Positions 1 through 6,783 of a DNA stretch of 6,853 bases are shown one piece after another. Under the pieces are notes generated by a model. The model searched no databases, was not told where the DNA came from, and was given only the letters and a program-made list of their open reading frames with translations. The position numbers and the translations under genes were made by a program. How positions within the stretch are numbered: position 1 is the stretch's first letter; each line of letters begins with the position of its first letter. This DNA comes from JAAFIP01 sp963775085 (GTDB lineage: Bacteria; Pseudomonadota; Gammaproteobacteria; Burkholderiales; Burkholderiaceae_C): contig CAVZHO010000022.1 in the NCBI GenBank assembly GCA_963775085.1, forward strand, positions 1 through 6,853, written 5' to 3'.

Positions 1-43
1 GGGTGGTGTCAACCAAGAACAGTACGATATTGTGTTGATGTAA
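1..43 (+). CDS. 3' end of an unidentified upstream gene (partial)
   Basis: The frame running from base 2 reads GGVNQEQYDIVLM and ends at TAA 41-43, three bases before the deacetylase start at 47. The tight spacing and shared strand fit an operon that continues to the left of the window, probably more surface-polysaccharide genes. Only 13 residues are visible, so no family can be named. A second frame also closes nearby (TGA at 36-38), so even the choice of frame is uncertain. Confidence 0.35.
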   Translation, partial: GGVNQEQYDIVLM

Positions 44-46
44 AGC

Positions 47-778
47 ATGGCAAGCAGGCACATTCCCATACTGATGTACCACCAGGTTGACGCACGGCCC
101 GCGCGCGGCACGCCCATGCGCGGGTTGGTCGTATCACCAGAGTCGTTTGCCCGGCAAATGGCGCTGTTGAAGGCACTAGGCTACCAAGGCCTATGCATGT
201 CGGCTCTGATGCCCTACCTGCGTGGCGAAAAACATGGCAAGGTGTGCGGCATTACGTTTGACGACGGCTATCTGAATAATTTGGAGCACGCGTCGCCAGT
301 ACTGGCGCGCCAAGGGTTCAGTGCCACATGCTATGCCGTCAGTGGCCAACTAGGCGGCTTCAATGTGTGGGATCAAGCCAAAGGTATTGCAGCTAAGCCA
401 TTGATGCAAGCCCATCACTTGAGGGCATGGCTTACGGCGGGGCAAGAGCTGGGGGCGCATGGCCGTACCCATACAGATTTGACGCAGTTGAATGATGTCC
501 AGGCGATGCACGAAATTGCCGAAAGCAAGGCTGAACTGGAAGATGTGGTGGGCACAGAGGTCAGCCAGTTTTGTTATCCCTATGGCCACTATACATCTGA
601 CCATGCACGCATGGTGCAGCAAGCCGGGTATGTGGCGGCAACGACTACCGTTCGCGCGCGTGCCACTGGATACGACGCGCTGTGGGAGCTTCCGCGTGTA
701 CAGGTCATGGGCTCGGTATGGCTGCCCCAATTTTGGCGAAAGATAGCCACTACCTATGAAGACCAACGTCGTGGATAG
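47..778 (+). CDS. Polysaccharide deacetylase family protein (NodB/CE4 domain)
   Basis: This 243-residue protein is a single NodB-type (carbohydrate esterase 4) domain, a metal-dependent hydrolase family that removes N-acetyl or related acyl groups from sugars. Seen directly: the N-terminal strand ILMYHQV (residues 8-14); motif 1 TFDDGY (70-75) with predicted base D72 and metal ligand D73; motif 2 H138-x3-H142 giving the two metal histidines; and motif 3 as CYPYG (176-180), where the arginine of the classical RxPY is absent. The usual C-terminal LxxH motif is not apparent; the end instead carries LPRV. There is no signal peptide or membrane helix, so it should act in the cytoplasm, presumably on a nucleotide sugar or on a lipid-linked LPS sugar exposed at the inner membrane. 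The start is fixed because in-frame TAA 41-43 lies two codons upstream. The gene overlaps the next glycosyltransferase by 23 nt, pointing to a shared transcript. The family is clear; the substrate is unknown. Confidence 0.9.
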   Translation: MASRHIPILMYHQVDARPARGTPMRGLVVSPESFARQMALLKALGYQGLCMSALMPYLRGEKHGKVCGITFDDGYLNNLEHASPVLARQGFSATCYAVSGQLGGFNVWDQAKGIAAKPLMQAHHLRAWLTAGQELGAHGRTHTDLTQLNDVQAMHEIAESKAELEDVVGTEVSQFCYPYGHYTSDHARMVQQAGYVAATTTVRARATGYDALWELPRVQVMGSVWLPQFWRKIATTYEDQRRG

Positions 779-1919
779 CGCGCCGAGCACCAGGCGCTTG
801 AAAGTGGCGGTGCTTAACCGCATATTTGCAACTACAGGCGGCGGAGCCGAACGCTATTCGATTGCCGTTGTAGAGCAATTGGCAGAGCGGCACGACATCC
901 ATGTGTTTGCGCAGGAGATAGACCACGAGTGGCCGGGTGTCACTTACCACCGAATACCCTGCTTGTCTAAAAAGCCGCGCTGGCTGAACCAGCTCTGGTA
1001 TGCCTACGCTACTTGGCGGGCCACAGGCACAGGTTTTGATATCGTGCATTCGCATGAGAACACGTGGCATGGCAACGTCCACACCATGCACGTCAAGACC
1101 GTGAAGCGCAGCCTGTTGGGAGGTCGCAATGGCTATCAGCGGGCCTTGCGCTGGCTGAAGGTTGCACTCAACCCACGACTGATCACCTACCTGGTGCTGG
1201 AACGCGCGCGCATGTCGGCGCGCCAAGACGGGGCCATTGTGGCGGTTTCCCAGGCGCTGCAGGAAGAGTTAACAGCCCAGTATCCTATTGCCACGCCGCA
1301 CATCGACGTGATCACACCGGGCGTTGCACCGCCCAAGCGTGTGCTGACTCAAGAGCAGGCGCGCGCACTGGTGGGCATACCAGTAGAAGGCCGCTATGTG
1401 CTGTTTGTCGCCAACGACTACGCCCGCAAAGGGCTGACCACCTTGCTGGAGGCGCTGCGCGGCATGGACGGTGTGCGCTTGCTGGTGGTGGGGCATCCTG
1501 TCCAGACGGTGCGCTATCAAACACTGGCAGGCACTTTGGGTGTGCAGGATCGGGTGCATTTTTTAGGTACGCTGCAAGACATGAGCCCTGCCTACTTTGC
1601 CGCCAATGTGCTGGCTCACCCCACGCTGGAAGACAGCTTTGCCATGGTGGTCCTAGAGGCCATGGCGCATGGCTTGCCGGTAGTGGTGAGTAGCGGCACC
1701 TACTGCGGCATTTCCTCTTTGCTGAGCCATCAAGTCAATGCTCTGATTTTGGAGCAACCGCAGGACGCGCAGCAGTTGAGATTACTACTTTTGCAGGCGC
1801 TAGGCGATGACAAGGGTGGCGGCGCATTGCACCTTGCAGCATTGGCCTTTGCTCAGCAGCATTCGTGGCAGGGGGCAGCCCAAGTCTACGAGCGGATATA
1901 TTTTCAACTTGCCCGATGA
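756..1919 (+). CDS. Glycosyltransferase family 4 (GT-B fold, WaaG-like), probably LPS core
   Basis: The 387-residue product has the two-domain GT-B layout of family 4 retaining glycosyltransferases. The N-terminal acceptor half opens with a basic tail, then VAVLNRIF and the glycine-rich loop TGGGAERYS (27-35), and later HSHENTWHGN. The linker VAVSQALQEEL precedes the donor half, which has VITPGV, the FVANDYARKG segment with R224 and K225 expected to contact the donor diphosphate, FLGTLQDM, and the nucleotide-sugar signature EDSFAMVVLEAMAHGLPVVV. In that signature the first acid of the usual E-x7-E is D293, paired with E301; aspartate is common there in WaaG-like enzymes. No membrane helix is seen, so it would be peripheral on the cytoplasmic face. 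The start ATG lies inside the deacetylase gene and is the first possible one after in-frame TAG 744-746. A weak GAAAG lies about 14 nt upstream. Donor and acceptor sugars cannot be told from sequence. Confidence 0.92.
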   Translation: MKTNVVDSAPSTRRLKVAVLNRIFATTGGGAERYSIAVVEQLAERHDIHVFAQEIDHEWPGVTYHRIPCLSKKPRWLNQLWYAYATWRATGTGFDIVHSHENTWHGNVHTMHVKTVKRSLLGGRNGYQRALRWLKVALNPRLITYLVLERARMSARQDGAIVAVSQALQEELTAQYPIATPHIDVITPGVAPPKRVLTQEQARALVGIPVEGRYVLFVANDYARKGLTTLLEALRGMDGVRLLVVGHPVQTVRYQTLAGTLGVQDRVHFLGTLQDMSPAYFAANVLAHPTLEDSFAMVVLEAMAHGLPVVVSSGTYCGISSLLSHQVNALILEQPQDAQQLRLLLLQALGDDKGGGALHLAALAFAQQHSWQGAAQVYERIYFQLAR

Positions 1920-1924
1920 TGGCT

Positions 1925-2824
1925 TCAAGCCACCAGCTTAAAGTGCTTCTTGCTGAAGTCCAGCCCGGTGATGTCTTCAATCTGTTTTGACAAGCGGTAT
2001 TTTTTCTCTTTGGGCGTGAGCTGGTAGTCGGGGTTGAACACCAGACTGGTCTCCGCCTCATGGGCGATCCAATGCGCCATCACCGCTGGGTGCGTTTGCT
2101 CGAACTTCTTCACCGCCTGCGGATCAAAATTGGCGTAGCTGATCTGCATGGGTGTTGAGCCCTTCCAGTATTTGGCCACCTGGTCCAGCTTAGCCTGCAT
2201 CTGCTCCTGTTTGCGCACCCAGCCGTAGTGAAAAATGCGTGCCTGGGCCAACGCGCAGTGGGCAAAACGCGGGCGTTTATGCTGGTGCATCACCAGCCAG
2301 TATTGTCCATCGGGCGCGTAGGAGCGAATGGTGTTGCGTATCAACCGGCATTCACGGCGGTACCAGCCCGGGCTGATCGACACGTAATCTGGCGTGCCAT
2401 AAAAATGCACATAGTCAAACACCAGGGCCTCTACGGCGGGATTGGCGTGGTGCTGGTCAACTGCGGCGCGAATATTGGGCAGGTCGTCCTCGTGTACCAC
2501 CTCATCGCCCTCCAGGTAAAACGCCCAGTCGCCGGTGCAGGCGTATTGCGCAATCATTTTTTGCTGCGCATACACAAAGCCGCGATCCGCCATGCGGTCG
2601 TTCCAGACGGTATCGATGATTTTTATCTTTGAATCGCCAATAGCGACGATTCGCTCGCGCGTATCGTCATCGCTGGCTCCCACGGCAATGACAAACTCAT
2701 CGACCAAGGGGAGTAACGAGCGAATTGACTCCACGAAGGGGAAGCCCAGAGAGCTGCCATTGCGGATAAAGGTAAAGCCGCTGATAGAGGGTTGTCCTTG
2801 AGAGGTGTTTGATCGGGGCATCAT
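1925..2824 (-). CDS. Glycosyltransferase family 2 protein, last gene of the ligase-msbA operon
   Basis: This 299-residue protein looks like a GT-A fold family 2 glycosyltransferase. Near the N-terminus come FTFIRNG (17-23), ESIRSLLPLVDEFVIAVGAS (32-51) and the acidic nucleotide-binding SDDDT (51-55). The metal-binding DxD equivalent is EGDE (105-108) after WAFYL, followed by the acidic run VVHEDDLP. Further on are FDYVHFYGTPDYV (136-148), RRECRLIR (156-163) and HYGWVR (199-204), features of a subfamily that sits next to LPS genes. It is soluble and presumably cytoplasmic. The start ATG (2824-2822) overlaps the msbA stop as ATGA, and a second ATG follows at once, so translation is probably coupled to msbA. 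The gene ends 5 bp from the convergent family 4 gene. The subfamily is also found outside LPS loci, and neither the sugar nor the acceptor is known. Confidence 0.88.
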   Translation of the reverse strand: MMPRSNTSQGQPSISGFTFIRNGSSLGFPFVESIRSLLPLVDEFVIAVGASDDDTRERIVAIGDSKIKIIDTVWNDRMADRGFVYAQQKMIAQYACTGDWAFYLEGDEVVHEDDLPNIRAAVDQHHANPAVEALVFDYVHFYGTPDYVSISPGWYRRECRLIRNTIRSYAPDGQYWLVMHQHKRPRFAHCALAQARIFHYGWVRKQEQMQAKLDQVAKYWKGSTPMQISYANFDPQAVKKFEQTHPAVMAHWIAHEAETSLVFNPDYQLTPKEKKYRLSKQIEDITGLDFSKKHFKLVA

Positions 2825-4605
2825 AGGTCGGCCAATTCTGGAGGGATGGAGTCGGCCTGCGCGCCCAGGCGGTACAGTTTGGCGTACGCTCCTTGTTGGG
2901 CTAACAATTGATCATGCGTGCCCATTTCAAGGATGCTGCCATGGCCCATTACGGCAATGCGGTCGGCATGTTCAATGGTGGAAAACCGGTGCGCAATGAT
3001 GATGGTGGTGCGCCCTACGGCCAGCCGCTGCATTGCCGACTTGACAGCCTGCTCGGACTCAGTGTCCAGCGCCGAGGTCGCTTCGTCCAACACCAAAATC
3101 GGCGCATTTTTGTAGATCGCGCGGGCAATGGCCAGGCGCTGGCGCTGGCCCCCTGACAACTGATTGGCGTTATGGCCAACCACCGACTCGATACCCATGG
3201 GCAGCGTGTCCACATAGTCTGACAGATTCGCGGCGGCCAACGCAGCGTGAATGCGCACTGGGTCTTGCGTCTGACCCAGTGCCACGTTGGCGGCCAGCGT
3301 GTCATTGAGCATGATGACATCCTGGCTGACAAAGGCCAGTTGCTGGCGTAACACGTCCAGATCCCATTGGCGTATGTCGGTGCCGTCCAAACGCACCTCG
3401 CCTTGGGTCATGTCGACAAATCGGGCCAGCAGATTGACTAACGTGGTTTTGCCTGAGCCTGAGCTGCCTACCAGCGCCAAGGTCTCCCCGGGAGCGATAT
3501 GCAGGCTGAGGCATTTCAGGGCATCGGCCTCGCTGTTGGTGTAGCGAACCTGCACGCTGTCAAACTGGATATTGCCTTTTGCTGGAAGCTCATCGGGGAC
3601 AAAGGTGCCCCCTTGCTCGGTGCGGGTGTGCTCCAACAGGTCTAAACCGCGTTCGATAGCCGCAAGGCCGCGCGTGATCGGCCCCGCCACTTCGGACAAA
3701 TGCTTGATCGGCGCAATCAGCATCAACATGGCGGTGGTAAAGGCCACAAAGCCTCCCACGGTAGTACCGCTGCTGGAGCTTTGCCACAGAGCCACACAGA
3801 TGACACCGGACAGCGCGATCGCCGCCAGCATTTGCGTCAGCGGTGTCATGGCGGAGTTGGCAACCGTGGACTTCATCGCTAGAGTGCGCAGCCTTTGGTT
3901 GAGGGTGTCGAATCGCTGGGCCTGCGATGCCTGCGCGTGGTGCAGGCGCACGGTGCGGTAGGCCAGCACGTTTTCTTCCACCACATAGGCCAGTTCGTCC
4001 GTGGCAGATTGGCTGGCCCTGGTGATGCGGTGCAGGCGCCTGGACAACAGCTTCATCACCAGGGCGACTGCCGGGAACACCGCCAGAACGATGATCGTGA
4101 GCTTCCAGTTCAAATACAGCAAATAGCCCATCAAGGCCATGAGCGTTAGCGAGTCCTTCAGCAACGATAGCAGGGCATTGACCAGCAGGGTTGCACCCGT
4201 GTGCACTTCGTACACGACCGTGTTGACCAAGGCGCTGGCCGTAGTGCCAGCAAATAGCGATGGGTGCGCCGATTGTAAAACATCAAACAGCTTTTTTCGC
4301 AGTGACAACATGGTGCGGTTGCTCATCGCAGCAAGCGAGTATTGCGCGCAAAACCCCGCAATACCGCGAATGGCAAACAGACCCAACAACGCTGCAGGCA
4401 CCGTCCACAAGGCCAATTTGCCGGCCTGAAAACCGCGGTCCAGCAGAGGTTGCATCAGTGCGGGAATCAGCGGCTCGGTCAATGCTACGGTAACCACAGA
4501 CATCGCCATAATCAAAAAGTAGATGCCGTTCCCAGAGCAATAGGGAACCAGCCGTTTGAGCCGTGACCCCAAAGCAGCTGGCGGATTTGCTTGGGTATCA
4601 CTCAT
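2821..4605 (-). CDS. msbA: MsbA-type lipid A/LPS ABC exporter (fused TM and ATPase domains)
   Basis: The 594-residue protein is a half-size ABC exporter close in length to E. coli MsbA (582). The N-terminal transmembrane domain has about six helices (roughly 28-50, 65-85, 134-160, 163-185, 255-275, 285-303). The ATPase domain is complete: A-loop Y355, Walker A GSSGSGKT (380-387), Q-loop Q428, signature LSGGQ (483-487), Walker B ILVLDE (503-508) with catalytic E508, D-loop SALD (511-514) and H-loop H539. MsbA flips lipid A-core from the inner to the outer leaflet of the inner membrane, using ATP. An upstream in-frame ATG at 4668 would add 21 residues, but I chose 4605 because that ATG overlaps the ligase stop as ATGA and leads straight into a typical N-terminus. 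Its place between a ligase and glycosyltransferases supports an LPS substrate. Related exporters for other lipids share all these motifs, so the name rests on context as well as sequence. Confidence 0.9.
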   Translation of the reverse strand: MSDTQANPPAALGSRLKRLVPYCSGNGIYFLIMAMSVVTVALTEPLIPALMQPLLDRGFQAGKLALWTVPAALLGLFAIRGIAGFCAQYSLAAMSNRTMLSLRKKLFDVLQSAHPSLFAGTTASALVNTVVYEVHTGATLLVNALLSLLKDSLTLMALMGYLLYLNWKLTIIVLAVFPAVALVMKLLSRRLHRITRASQSATDELAYVVEENVLAYRTVRLHHAQASQAQRFDTLNQRLRTLAMKSTVANSAMTPLTQMLAAIALSGVICVALWQSSSSGTTVGGFVAFTTAMLMLIAPIKHLSEVAGPITRGLAAIERGLDLLEHTRTEQGGTFVPDELPAKGNIQFDSVQVRYTNSEADALKCLSLHIAPGETLALVGSSGSGKTTLVNLLARFVDMTQGEVRLDGTDIRQWDLDVLRQQLAFVSQDVIMLNDTLAANVALGQTQDPVRIHAALAAANLSDYVDTLPMGIESVVGHNANQLSGGQRQRLAIARAIYKNAPILVLDEATSALDTESEQAVKSAMQRLAVGRTTIIIAHRFSTIEHADRIAVMGHGSILEMGTHDQLLAQQGAYAKLYRLGAQADSIPPELADL

Positions 4606-5840
4606 GGCTGGGATCGCGCCGGAGGTGAGTAGCTGCCCAAGGTGAGCAGCAAGGCAAGTAGCGCGCAAAAATAGTCACCCACCAAGCCGTCGTAGAGAGC
4701 GGAATTGAACATGCAAGCCACGATAAATACCACCAGCAGCGACACCGTGGCACGGCCGACTGCGGGTTCAAAGTGTCTGGCTTGCCACCACATACTACCG
4801 ATCCAGGACAGCAGCAGCAGCAAGCCTGCCGCACCAAGCTGCACACCCCAAAAAAGGAATTCTTGGTGGGGATTGCGCACGCTGGCGTTTCTTTTGGGGA
4901 GTTTGTTGCCCATCACATACCAATACTGCGGCCGCCAAGTTCCCACGCCATGTCCTAGTATGGGCTTTTCTGACATGATTTGCAGGGATTTGTGCCAATA
5001 GTTCAACCGCTCACCCGCCGAGGACATGCTGTCACCATCGGGATTGGCCTGGTAAGCGTTGACTTCTGCATACGCAACGGTGTAGCCTTGGCGAAAATGA
5101 GACGAGAGTGCCATAGCCAGGCCGAAGGCAACAAAAGGTGCCACCAGGGCCATGGGCCGCAACACCCGTGGCATAGCCCACCAGATGCCTATGGCAACTG
5201 CGCCAATCAAACAGAGCTGTCCAGAGCGCCCTGGCAGCGCAAATAGCAAATTCAAGGCTGCAAATGCCGCTAAGGCTGTGGCGATCCTGGGGCCATACCG
5301 GGTAGGAAAGTCAGCGCGTAAATGCCAAGCCAGGGCGGCAAAACCAGCCGTGAGAATGGCCTGATCCAAATAGCTGGAATACACCACTGCGAGGGCGTTG
5401 CGCCCTGGGGGAACCCACGGCAGGGTGAGTCCGGCAAACAACAACCAGGACGAAATTAAAACGAAGCACTGCGTGGAAAAATAAAATCGCATTCCGGTGA
5501 TGGCTTGCTCGCGACTTCGAATCAGAATAGCCACGGCAGGAATCAACAGCAGCTTTCCGTATTTCGCGAATACGCCCAAGGCCTCCTCCAGTCCAACTGA
5601 GGTATATAAAAGACTGGCGGCCAAGGCCCCCAACATGCACAGCGCCAATACTGTCGGGCCCGTACGCAGATATATCAGCCGTCTGCCTTTGGCGATAGCA
5701 ACGACTAGCACCAGCAACGCCGTGAGCGTGGTGAGTAGTTTAAATACGCCAATGCCAGCGATCGACAGTGGCAAGAAAGCGCAAAGTCCATAAACAGGCC
5801 ATGCTAGTACGTTACGGCGTCGCAAAAGTTCAAAATTCAT
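4602..5840 (-). CDS. O-antigen ligase family membrane protein (WaaL/Wzy_C)
   Basis: The 412-residue product is very hydrophobic, with about 10-12 predicted membrane helices in two blocks (about 12-246 and 332-402) around a long periplasmic loop (about 247-331). This is the layout of the WaaL/Wzy superfamily. GRSGQ (204-208) carries R205. The loop contains ERLNYWHKSL with R278, then KPILGHGVGTW (292-302), and ends in NPHQEFLFWG with H325; arginines and a histidine in these places are the functional residues of known O-antigen ligases. WaaL transfers undecaprenyl-linked O-antigen to lipid A-core on the periplasmic side. The start is fixed by an in-frame TGA two codons upstream (5844-5846). It is the first gene of the leftward operon, joined to msbA by an ATGA overlap. 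Ligase is favoured over the related Wzy polymerase because of the msbA link, but sequence alone does not separate the two, so no symbol is given. Confidence 0.85.
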   Translation of the reverse strand: MNFELLRRRNVLAWPVYGLCAFLPLSIAGIGVFKLLTTLTALLVLVVAIAKGRRLIYLRTGPTVLALCMLGALAASLLYTSVGLEEALGVFAKYGKLLLIPAVAILIRSREQAITGMRFYFSTQCFVLISSWLLFAGLTLPWVPPGRNALAVVYSSYLDQAILTAGFAALAWHLRADFPTRYGPRIATALAAFAALNLLFALPGRSGQLCLIGAVAIGIWWAMPRVLRPMALVAPFVAFGLAMALSSHFRQGYTVAYAEVNAYQANPDGDSMSSAGERLNYWHKSLQIMSEKPILGHGVGTWRPQYWYVMGNKLPKRNASVRNPHQEFLFWGVQLGAAGLLLLLSWIGSMWWQARHFEPAVGRATVSLLVVFIVACMFNSALYDGLVGDYFCALLALLLTLGSYSPPARSQP

Positions 5841-5866
5841 GCGTCAATATCAAGTTGGTACGTTTG

Positions 5867-5895
5867 ATTATCCACCACGACGGCGTGCCGCTAAA
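5867..5895 (-). promoter_or_regulatory. Candidate sigma-70 promoter for the ligase-msbA-GT2 operon
   Basis: On the minus strand, GATAAT (5872-5867) matches the -10 consensus at five of six bases. With a 17-bp spacer the -35 hexamer would be TTTAGC (5895-5890), a weak three of six match. Transcription would start about 20-25 nt before the ligase ATG. A perfect TTGACA lies further upstream at 5926-5921 but has no usable -10 at normal spacing. Prediction by eye only. Confidence 0.35.
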
Positions 5896-5910
5896 AAATG
5901 CCGGGGCTTC

Positions 5911-5919
5911 TGCTATGCT
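5911..5919 (+). promoter_or_regulatory. Candidate extended -10 element for the WaaE-like gene
   Basis: TGCTATGCT fits an extended -10 (TGn followed by TATGCT, four of six consensus bases). No good -35 is found 16-18 bp upstream, as is usual for extended -10 promoters. Transcription would start near 5926, almost at the ATG at 5928, giving a nearly leaderless message; this fits the absence of a ribosome binding site there. If translation starts at 5898 instead, this element would be internal. Confidence 0.3.
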
Positions 5920-5927
5920 TTGTCAAC

Positions 5928-6728
5928 ATGGACAAAAACATCAACATACCCAAAATTTCAGCCTATGTCATAGCCTTTAATGAAGAGGCCAAAATAGCCG
6001 ACGCGGTGCGTAGCTTGAGTTGGGCAGACGAAGTGATCGTCGCTGACTCGTACAGTACTGACAACACCGCCAAAATTGCCGAATCCCTGGGCGCCCGGGT
6101 GGTGCAGATCAAGTTTGAGGGCTTTGGCGCGTTGCGCAACGTGGCGGTAGCGGCTTGCAGCCACGACTGGATTTTCAGCCTGGACTCCGATGAGCGTTGC
6201 ACGTCAGAGGCGGCGGCTGAAGTGCGCCAATTGGTGGCGGAGGCGGCGCACGCTGCGTATCTGGTGCCGCGCAGAAACTTTTTTCTGGGGCGTGAGATCA
6301 AGCATTCAGGTTGGTATCCCAACTATCGCCAACCCCAGTTGTTTCGCAAAAGCGCCATGCGCTACGAAGCCAGCCCTGTGCACGAAGGTTACGAGTTGAC
6401 ACCAGGCGCTACGGTGGGGCATCTTCAGCATGCCATTTGGCAGCTACCATTCAAGAACCTGGAGGAGGCGGTGGCCAAGATGAATCGCTATTCTTCCTTG
6501 GGGGCCACCAAGCCGCGCCAGAGTGGCTCAACCTACGGTAAGGCGTTTGTGCATGGTTTTTGGGCTTTTTGGAAGCATTGGCTTATCAAGCGCGGTTTTT
6601 TGGATGGGTGGCCTGGTTTTATCATCGCCCTATCATACTTTGAAGTAACTTTTTATCGATATGCCAAGGCAGTAGAGCTGCAGCACCAAGACCAATGGCA
6701 GGAGCAATGGAAAAATATATCACGTTAA
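5928..6728 (+). CDS. Family 2 glycosyltransferase, WaaE/KdtX-like (LPS core glucosyltransferase)
   Basis: This 266-residue GT-A enzyme resembles the WaaE/KdtX/LgtF group, inverting beta-glucosyltransferases that extend the first heptose of the LPS inner core. Seen directly: ISAYVIAFNEE (10-20), WADEVIVADSYSTDNT (32-47), the AESLGARVV helix-strand unit, FGALRN (66-71), the metal-binding DSDE (86-89), then GWYPNYRQPQLFRK (128-141), and VHE (151-153), where the glutamate is a likely catalytic base. The C-terminal KRGFLDGWPGFIIALSYF (221-238) is typical of this group and probably binds the membrane surface. I place the start at ATG 5928 because the conserved N-terminus begins soon after; ATG 5898 would add ten residues (the first after in-frame TAA 5892-5894). 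Neither start has a clear ribosome binding site. It is transcribed divergently from the ligase operon. The family call is firm; the exact donor and acceptor are inferred. Confidence 0.9.
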   Translation: MDKNINIPKISAYVIAFNEEAKIADAVRSLSWADEVIVADSYSTDNTAKIAESLGARVVQIKFEGFGALRNVAVAACSHDWIFSLDSDERCTSEAAAEVRQLVAEAAHAAYLVPRRNFFLGREIKHSGWYPNYRQPQLFRKSAMRYEASPVHEGYELTPGATVGHLQHAIWQLPFKNLEEAVAKMNRYSSLGATKPRQSGSTYGKAFVHGFWAFWKHWLIKRGFLDGWPGFIIALSYFEVTFYRYAKAVELQHQDQWQEQWKNISR

Positions 6729-6730
6729 TG

Positions 6731-6736
6731 AAGGGA
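6731..6736 (+). promoter_or_regulatory. Strong ribosome binding site (AAGGGA) before a 13-codon ORF
   Basis: AAGGGA sits five bases ahead of the ATG at 6742 and three bases after the stop of the WaaE-like gene. It is the clearest Shine-Dalgarno-like motif I see in this window, whose larger genes mostly have weak or absent sites. Confidence 0.5.
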
Positions 6737-6741
6737 ATTTT

Positions 6742-6783
6742 ATGAATTGCTACACCTGTAATTTTTTAATGGCCGGCGCATGA
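6742..6783 (+). CDS. Possible 13-codon leader ORF (MNCYTCNFLMAGA)
   Basis: This tiny ORF starts at an ATG with a well-placed AAGGGA site and ends at TGA 6781-6783, which overlaps the next start codon as ATGA. It encodes a CxxC-containing peptide with no family resemblance I recognise. The likely role, if real, is to carry ribosomes to the next gene, whose own start has no ribosome binding site. It could also be a chance ORF, or a sign that the downstream gene is read differently than assumed. Confidence 0.35.
   Translation: MNCYTCNFLMAGA

Larger units (their letters stand above)
5841..5927. promoter_or_regulatory. Divergent intergenic region between ligase operon and WaaE-like gene
   Basis: This 87-bp gap is the longest non-coding stretch in the window and must carry the start signals of both flanking transcripts, unless the rightward gene begins at 5898, which would shorten it to 57 bp. 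It holds AT-rich patches (CTAAAAAAT at 5891-5899, TTTGATTA at 5863-5870). No convincing operator palindrome is visible. Confidence 0.6.

Noticed and set aside
1921..1931. GGCTTCAAGCC palindrome as a terminator between convergent genes
   Set aside because: The stem is too short once a loop is allowed, and no T-run follows on either strand.
3572..3961. Plus-strand ORF of 129 codons opposite msbA, and similar long antisense frames
   Set aside because: They lie opposite well-supported genes and show no family motifs, as expected for chance open frames in GC-rich coding DNA.
2821..4668. Longer MsbA start at 4668 adding 21 residues
   Set aside because: It would overlap the ligase gene by 67 nt and add a segment unlike an MsbA N-terminus; the ATG at 4605 forms an ATGA overlap and is the better start.
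4807..4823. CAG repeat as a possible phase-variation tract
   Set aside because: Only four perfect units, encoding a run of leucines in a membrane helix; triplet changes would not shift frame.
5298..5327. Insertion, prophage or defence-system signatures
   Set aside because: No transposase, integrase, terminal repeats, CRISPR repeats or toxin-antitoxin genes were seen here or elsewhere; every large frame is explained by envelope polysaccharide genes.
6751..6767. TACACCTGTA followed by six T as a terminator after the WaaE-like gene
   Set aside because: A 4-bp stem with a 2-base loop is not stable, and the neighbouring bases do not extend the pairing.
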